A DNA stretch of 10,130 nucleotides from JAKFWI01 sp031398975 (GTDB taxonomy: Bacteria > Pseudomonadota > Alphaproteobacteria > Caulobacterales > Aquidulcibacteraceae), in contig JANNOI010000057.1 of assembly GCA_031398975.1 (NCBI GenBank), positions 1 to 10,130 on the forward strand. Direction: 5' to 3'. Made by a program: the position numbers and the translations under genes. Positions 6,826-10,130 of this stretch are shown in pieces. The notes beneath the pieces were generated by a model, which saw nothing but the letters and a program-made list of their open reading frames with translations, made no database searches and had not been told where the DNA came from. Positions within the stretch are counted from its first letter, which is position 1, and each line of letters opens with the position of its first letter.

Positions 6826-7887
6826 TCAGGCGGCCGCGTTGAAGGGTTCGAGGCCGGACAGGCGCAGCTTCTTATCGAGCACCGGGACTGTGCGCGGCTC
6901 CACGCCCGCCACGGCGTGTTTGAGATGGGCGATATGGTCCGGCGTGGTGCCGCAGCAGCCGCCGAGGATGTTGACAAGGCCCGCGCGCGCCCATTCGGCG
7001 TAATGGACCTCCATCGAATGGGGCGTCTCGTCATAGCCGCCCATCGCGTTGGGCAGGCCCGCGTTCGGATAGGCGCCGGTGCGGCACTCCGCGACGCGGG
7101 CGAGTTCGGCCACGAAGGCGCGCATGTCCTGGGGCCCCAGCGCGCAATTGAGCCCCACCGCCCAGGGCTTGGCGTGCGCCACCGCGTTCCAGAAGGCCTC
7201 CACCGTCTGGCCCGACAAGGTCCGGCCTGACTTGTCGGTGATCGTGGCCGAGATCCAGAGCGGCAGCTCCACGCCCGTCTCGTCGAACGCCTCCCACGCC
7301 CCCCACAATCCCGCCTTGCAATTGAGCGTGTCGGTGATGGTCTCCATCAGCAGCAGATCGGCCTGCCCCTCGATCAAGCCGAGCACCTGCTCCTTGTACG
7401 CCTGCGCCATCTGATCGAACGTGCAGTCGCGGCGCGCGGGGTCGGCCACATCGGGGGAGAGCGACAGCAATTTGGTGGTGGGGCCGATCGAGCCGGCCAC
7501 GAGGCGGGGGCGCCCGTCCTGCGCCTGCGCGCCCACGCATGCCGTGCGCGCGATGCGCACCGCCTCGATGTTCATGGCGCGCACGTCTTTCTGCAGGCCG
7601 TATTCGGACTGGGAGATGGAATTGGCGCCGAAAGTGTTGGTCTGGATGATGTCTGCCCCGGCCTTGAGATAGGCCTCGTGGACGGCGCCGATCACGTCGG
7701 GTCTAGTCAGGCAGAGCGCGTCCACGTCCCCGCGCAGGGGCAGGGGATGATCCGTGTACCGATCGCCGCGGAAGTCCTGCTCCTGCAACCCGAAGCGCTG
7801 CAGATAGGCGCCCATCGAGCCGTCCAGCACCAGCACGCGCTGCGCCAATTCCTGCTCCGCCCAGGCGAGGCGTTCGGCGCGGGTCAT
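6826..7887 (-). CDS. metH: Homocysteine S-methyltransferase chain (N-terminal module of split MetH)
   Basis: This 353-residue homocysteine-binding barrel supplies the substrate half of MetH. Features: LVLDGSMGAYLQRFGL (about 19-34), ADIIQTNTFGAN (78-89), GSIGPT (132-137), METITDTLN (181-189), and the zinc thiolates C248 (VGLNCALGP) plus C311 and C312 (LGGCCGTTP). All three Cys ligands are intact. It ends in RLSGLEPFN, which in one-piece MetH is the linker leading into the pterin domain, and then stops. The break therefore falls exactly between modules. The ATG at 7887 overlaps the beta-lactamase stop (ATGA) and has a good AGGAGA. A stand-alone BHMT-like methyltransferase is less likely because the partner chain lacking this module is the next gene. 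Confidence 0.94.
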   Translation of the reverse strand: MTRAERLAWAEQELAQRVLVLDGSMGAYLQRFGLQEQDFRGDRYTDHPLPLRGDVDALCLTRPDVIGAVHEAYLKAGADIIQTNTFGANSISQSEYGLQKDVRAMNIEAVRIARTACVGAQAQDGRPRLVAGSIGPTTKLLSLSPDVADPARRDCTFDQMAQAYKEQVLGLIEGQADLLLMETITDTLNCKAGLWGAWEAFDETGVELPLWISATITDKSGRTLSGQTVEAFWNAVAHAKPWAVGLNCALGPQDMRAFVAELARVAECRTGAYPNAGLPNAMGGYDETPHSMEVHYAEWARAGLVNILGGCCGTTPDHIAHLKHAVAGVEPRTVPVLDKKLRLSGLEPFNAAA

Positions 7888-8771
7888 GGCGTTTTCTCCT
7901 GCGCGGCGGCCTGTTCGGCCAGCGCCTTTTCGAACGCCGCCTCCGCCGCGGCGATATGGGCGGGGAAGGCGGCGGGATCGACGAACGGATTGGGCTCGCC
8001 CGCGGCGAGGCGCGCGCGCTTGGCCTTCAGATCGAAGAATTCCCCGTGCCCGGCGAGGAAGATGTCGGCCTTCAGGGCGCGGGCCTTGCGGAAGGTCGTG
8101 CGGTAATCGTCGACGATGCCGGGATGGGTCGCGCGTGCGCCCACAAGCCGGTTGGCCGCCACGGACGCGCCGCAGAAGAACACTATGTCATAGGTCTTTG
8201 CCCCATCCGCCGCGCGCATCGTCCAAGTGGTGCAGCCCGGGCTGTGGCCGGGGGTGAGATGGGCCCGCAGCGCCACCCCGCCTAGGCGCACGGAGCCGCC
8301 GTCCCCGATCACCTGATCCACGCCCACTGGGGGGAACATGAATTCCAGCCGCTTTTGCGCGCCCGGATAATAACCGCCCTCGAGCAGAGGCTTGTCTTTC
8401 ACGCTGGCGACCATGCGCGCCCCGGTTTGGGCCTTCAGCCCCGCAAGGCCCCCGGCATGGTCGAAATGGGCGTGGCTGTTGATCAAGATCTTCACGTCCT
8501 CGACGCGAAAGCCAAGCGCACGGATATTGGCCGCAATGATCGGCGCGCCAAGCGGCGTGCCGCCGTCGAGCACGATATGGCCGGCGGACGTGGCGATCAA
8601 ATAGGACGAGAGGCCCTCCGCGCCGACATAATAGACAGTATCGGCGATCCGCAGCGGCGGGGCGGGCGCGGTCCAGTGCGCGGACCAGTCCTGCGCGCGC
8701 GCAGCGCCTGGTGCGCCCCACGCCTGCGCCAGCGCGGCCACCGCCATCGCCCAGACTCTCCAGCCTCTCAT
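7884..8771 (-). CDS. bla: Subclass B3-like metallo-beta-lactamase, secreted
   Basis: This 295-residue protein has a typical signal peptide (about 1-26, probable cleavage after ARA), so it should act in the periplasm. The metallo-hydrolase fold shows the full B3 zinc set: H100, H102, D104 and H105 in NSHAHFDHAGG, H176 in LTPGHSPGCTTW, and H242 in LAGHGEFFDL. VYYVGAEGLSSYLI and HIVLDGG...IIAANIRALGF are also characteristic of B3 enzymes. Known B3 enzymes hydrolyse beta-lactams with two zinc ions; activity here is inferred, and another periplasmic substrate is possible. The gene overlaps metF upstream and the N-terminal metH gene downstream by 4 nt each. I recall that Caulobacter crescentus bla_CAU sits in a comparable operon-like setting with methionine genes. 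Codon use matches the neighbours, so there is no sign of recent acquisition. Confidence 0.88.
   Translation of the reverse strand: MRGWRVWAMAVAALAQAWGAPGAARAQDWSAHWTAPAPPLRIADTVYYVGAEGLSSYLIATSAGHIVLDGGTPLGAPIIAANIRALGFRVEDVKILINSHAHFDHAGGLAGLKAQTGARMVASVKDKPLLEGGYYPGAQKRLEFMFPPVGVDQVIGDGGSVRLGGVALRAHLTPGHSPGCTTWTMRAADGAKTYDIVFFCGASVAANRLVGARATHPGIVDDYRTTFRKARALKADIFLAGHGEFFDLKAKRARLAAGEPNPFVDPAAFPAHIAAAEAAFEKALAEQAAAQEKTP
7895..7900 (-). promoter_or_regulatory. Ribosome binding site of the N-terminal MetH chain
   Basis: On the minus strand AGGAGA sits seven bases before the ATG at 7887, within the last codons of the upstream beta-lactamase gene. It confirms the start that gives the 4-nt overlap. 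Confidence 0.6.
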
Positions 8772-9730
8772 GACGCGCTCCCAGTCGAGGCGTTTTCAGT
8801 CGAAGCGTGTTCAGGGGCCGCGCGTACGCCCAGCATGCGGCAGAGCGCCAAAGTCAGGTCCGCGCGGTTAAGCGTGTAGAAATGGAAATCCTCGACGCCC
8901 TCGGCGGCCAGGCGCGCGCAGAGCTCGGCCGCATAGGCCGCCGCCACCAGCCGGCGCGTGTCGGGATCGTCGTCGAGCCCTTCGAACACCCGCTCGAGCC
9001 AGGCGGGCACGCGCGCGTTTGAGGCCGCCGCCATCTTTTTCAGCCCGCTGAAATTGGTCACCGGCATCACGCCCGGCAGGATCGGCGCGCTGACCCCGGC
9101 CGCCGCGAGGCGGTCCCGGAAGGACAGGAAGATTTCAGCGTCGAGGAAGAATTGCGAGATGCCGCGCGTGGCGCCGGCGTCGAGCTTGCGCTTGAAATTG
9201 TCGATCTCGTGGGCCCAGTCCGGGCTCGCGGGATGCTTTTCGGGATGGACGGCCACGGAGACCTCGAACGCCGCCACGGCGCGCGCGCCGTGGATCAGAT
9301 CGACCGCGCTGGCATAGCCTTCGGGATGGGGAACATAAGGCGCATGCGGCCCCCCGACCGGATCGCCTCGCAACGCCACGATATGGCGCACGCCGGCCGC
9401 CCAATAGCCCTCGAGCACCGCATCCACCTCCCGCCTCGAGGCCGCGACGCAGGTGAGATGGGCCGCCGGGCGCAACGACGTTTCGGCGATGAGGCGCGCC
9501 ACGGTCTTGTGGGTGCGGTCGCGGGTGGAGCCCCCGGCCCCGTAGGTCACCGACACGAAGTGCGGCTTGAGCGGGGCGAGCTTCAGCACCGCCTCCCAGA
9601 GGCCCTCTTCGAGCTTCTCGGTTTTCGGCGGGAAGAATTCGAACGAGACGCGCGGCGGCCGCGCCCGGCCGGCGGCCTCCGCGATCAGGCCTTGCACGAC
9701 CGGCGCCAGAGCGTTCACGGCTGCGTTCAT
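8768..9730 (-). CDS. metF: 5,10-methylenetetrahydrofolate reductase
   Basis: MetF (320 aa) is an FAD-dependent barrel that reduces 5,10-methylene-THF to 5-methyl-THF, the methyl donor for MetH. Conserved blocks: RVSFEFFPPKT with catalytic E31, FVSVTYGAGGSTRDRTH (59-74), AAHLTCVA, RHIVALRGDP with D123 in the folate/FAD site, VAVHPEKHP, NFKRKLDAGA, SQFFLD with Q193, GVMPVTNF, VPAWLERVFEGLDDD and DFHFYTLNRA. Length is close to the bacterial norm, with about 14 extra residues at the C-terminus made of AST repeats. ATG 9730 is chosen because GGAGGGG lies five bases upstream. It overlaps the stop of the upstream methyltransferase gene (ATGA), and its own stop overlaps the beta-lactamase start in the same way. 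Confidence 0.95.
   Translation of the reverse strand: MNAAVNALAPVVQGLIAEAAGRARPPRVSFEFFPPKTEKLEEGLWEAVLKLAPLKPHFVSVTYGAGGSTRDRTHKTVARLIAETSLRPAAHLTCVAASRREVDAVLEGYWAAGVRHIVALRGDPVGGPHAPYVPHPEGYASAVDLIHGARAVAAFEVSVAVHPEKHPASPDWAHEIDNFKRKLDAGATRGISQFFLDAEIFLSFRDRLAAAGVSAPILPGVMPVTNFSGLKKMAAASNARVPAWLERVFEGLDDDPDTRRLVAAAYAAELCARLAAEGVEDFHFYTLNRADLTLALCRMLGVRAAPEHASTENASTGSAS
8783..8812. repeat. Two 15-bp direct repeats at the metF 3' end
   Basis: AGTCGAGGCGTTTTC (8783-8797) is followed at once by AGTCGAAGCGTGTTC (8798-8812), 13 of 15 positions identical. On the coding strand they encode the repeated AST motif in the tail HASTENASTGSAS of MetF. This looks like a small in-frame tandem duplication extending the C-terminus. 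Confidence 0.6.
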
Positions 9731-10130
9731 GGCGACCCCTCCGCGTGGACCTGGCGCGCGGGCGAAGCCGGCAGCGGCGCCCGCGCGCCCGACCAGATTT
9801 TCACCGTCAGCGCATCGGGCCGCTGCCCCTCCGGCGCCAGCGTGCGCGTTTCCAGCGGAGCGACCCCGGCGAGCGCACACCAGGCCTCGATCTCGCCGTC
9901 GGCGAAGCCGAGCCGGCGGTGAGCGTGGGTCTCGCGCAGAAATTCGAGGCCGTGGGGGGCGAAATCGGCGATCACCAGCCGCCCGCCGGGTTTCAGCAGC
10001 GCCGCCGCCTCCTGCACCGCCCGGCCCGGATCGGGCAGGAAATGCAGCACCTGATGCACCGTCACCAGATCGGCGAGCCCCGGAGGATAGGGCGGGTCGT
10101 ACACGTCCCCCAGGCGCACGGCGGCCTTGC
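9727..10130 (-). CDS. SAM-dependent methyltransferase domain, probably C-terminus of an ArsR-methyltransferase fusion (partial)
   Basis: The last 133 codons of a gene entering from the right edge. Visible class I methyltransferase elements are LADLVTVHQVLHFLPDP (motif IV-like), AAALLKPGGRLVIADF (motif V/VI) and a C-terminal part with HGLEFLRETHAHRRLGF, GEIEAWCALAG and ALTVKIWSG. This pattern matches the alphaproteobacterial proteins in which an N-terminal ArsR-type winged helix is fused to a methyltransferase domain and which are encoded just before metF. The helix-turn-helix and the SAM-binding GxGxG loop lie outside the window, so the fusion and any regulatory role are inference. It ends in a Pro/Ala-rich tail and overlaps metF by 4 nt (ATGA). 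Confidence 0.75.
   Translation of the reverse strand, partial: KAAVRLGDVYDPPYPPGLADLVTVHQVLHFLPDPGRAVQEAAALLKPGGRLVIADFAPHGLEFLRETHAHRRLGFADGEIEAWCALAGVAPLETRTLAPEGQRPDALTVKIWSGARAPLPASPARQVHAEGSP
9736..9742 (-). promoter_or_regulatory. Ribosome binding site of metF
   Basis: GGAGGGG on the minus strand lies five bases before the ATG at 9730, inside the end of the methyltransferase gene. It supports this start over the longer open frame reaching to 9880. Confidence 0.65.

Noticed and set aside
6826..7887. Reading the two metH frames as a frameshifted pseudogene
   Set aside because: The break is exactly at the domain linker, both chains have complete motifs, the downstream chain has its own ATG, and two-gene MetH is known in alphaproteobacteria.

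Overview
The window is a GC-rich, gene-dense piece of an alphaproteobacterial chromosome. ChvI/ChvG next to a mannose-type EIIA and HPr is a typical alphaproteobacterial cluster. The order regulator-methyltransferase / metF / subclass B3 metallo-beta-lactamase / split metH matches what I recall around bla_CAU in Caulobacter crescentus. Together these suggest Caulobacterales or the related Hyphomonadaceae/Maricaulaceae; the genus cannot be named from this sequence.

Layout. Positions 1-147 (minus) hold the 5' end of an unrecognised gene that runs off the left edge. A 132 bp divergent intergenic region with a promoter candidate follows. From 280 to 3508 (plus) run chvI, chvG, a mannose-family EIIA gene and ptsH. 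This is the familiar envelope-stress two-component system plus phosphorelay cluster, but no hprK lies between chvG and the EIIA gene. From 10130 down to 3511 (minus) run the C-terminal half of a methyltransferase (probably an ArsR-methyltransferase fusion), metF, a secreted B3-type metallo-beta-lactamase, the homocysteine-binding half of cobalamin-dependent methionine synthase, the pterin/B12/activation half of the same enzyme, and a small CHAP-domain lipoprotein. The two blocks meet tail to tail at about 3508/3511. Their stop codons share one 10 bp palindrome, and a strong hairpin lies just beyond.

How the genes work together. MetF reduces methylene-THF to 5-methyl-THF. The two MetH chains use it to methylate homocysteine, with cobalamin as carrier and an activation domain for repair. 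The methyltransferase-type protein upstream is a plausible regulator keyed to the methyl cycle. Junctions are very tight: three successive 4-nt ATGA overlaps, then a stop and start separated by one base. The beta-lactamase is therefore embedded in the methionine operon and not merely near it. The plus-strand block is regulatory: ChvG senses at the membrane, ChvI regulates transcription, and EIIA/HPr carry phosphate for a regulatory PTS.

No mobile elements, RNA genes or CRISPR arrays were seen, and no clearly new system. The most interesting points are the embedded beta-lactamase, the split MetH, the missing hprK and the hairpin at the convergent junction.
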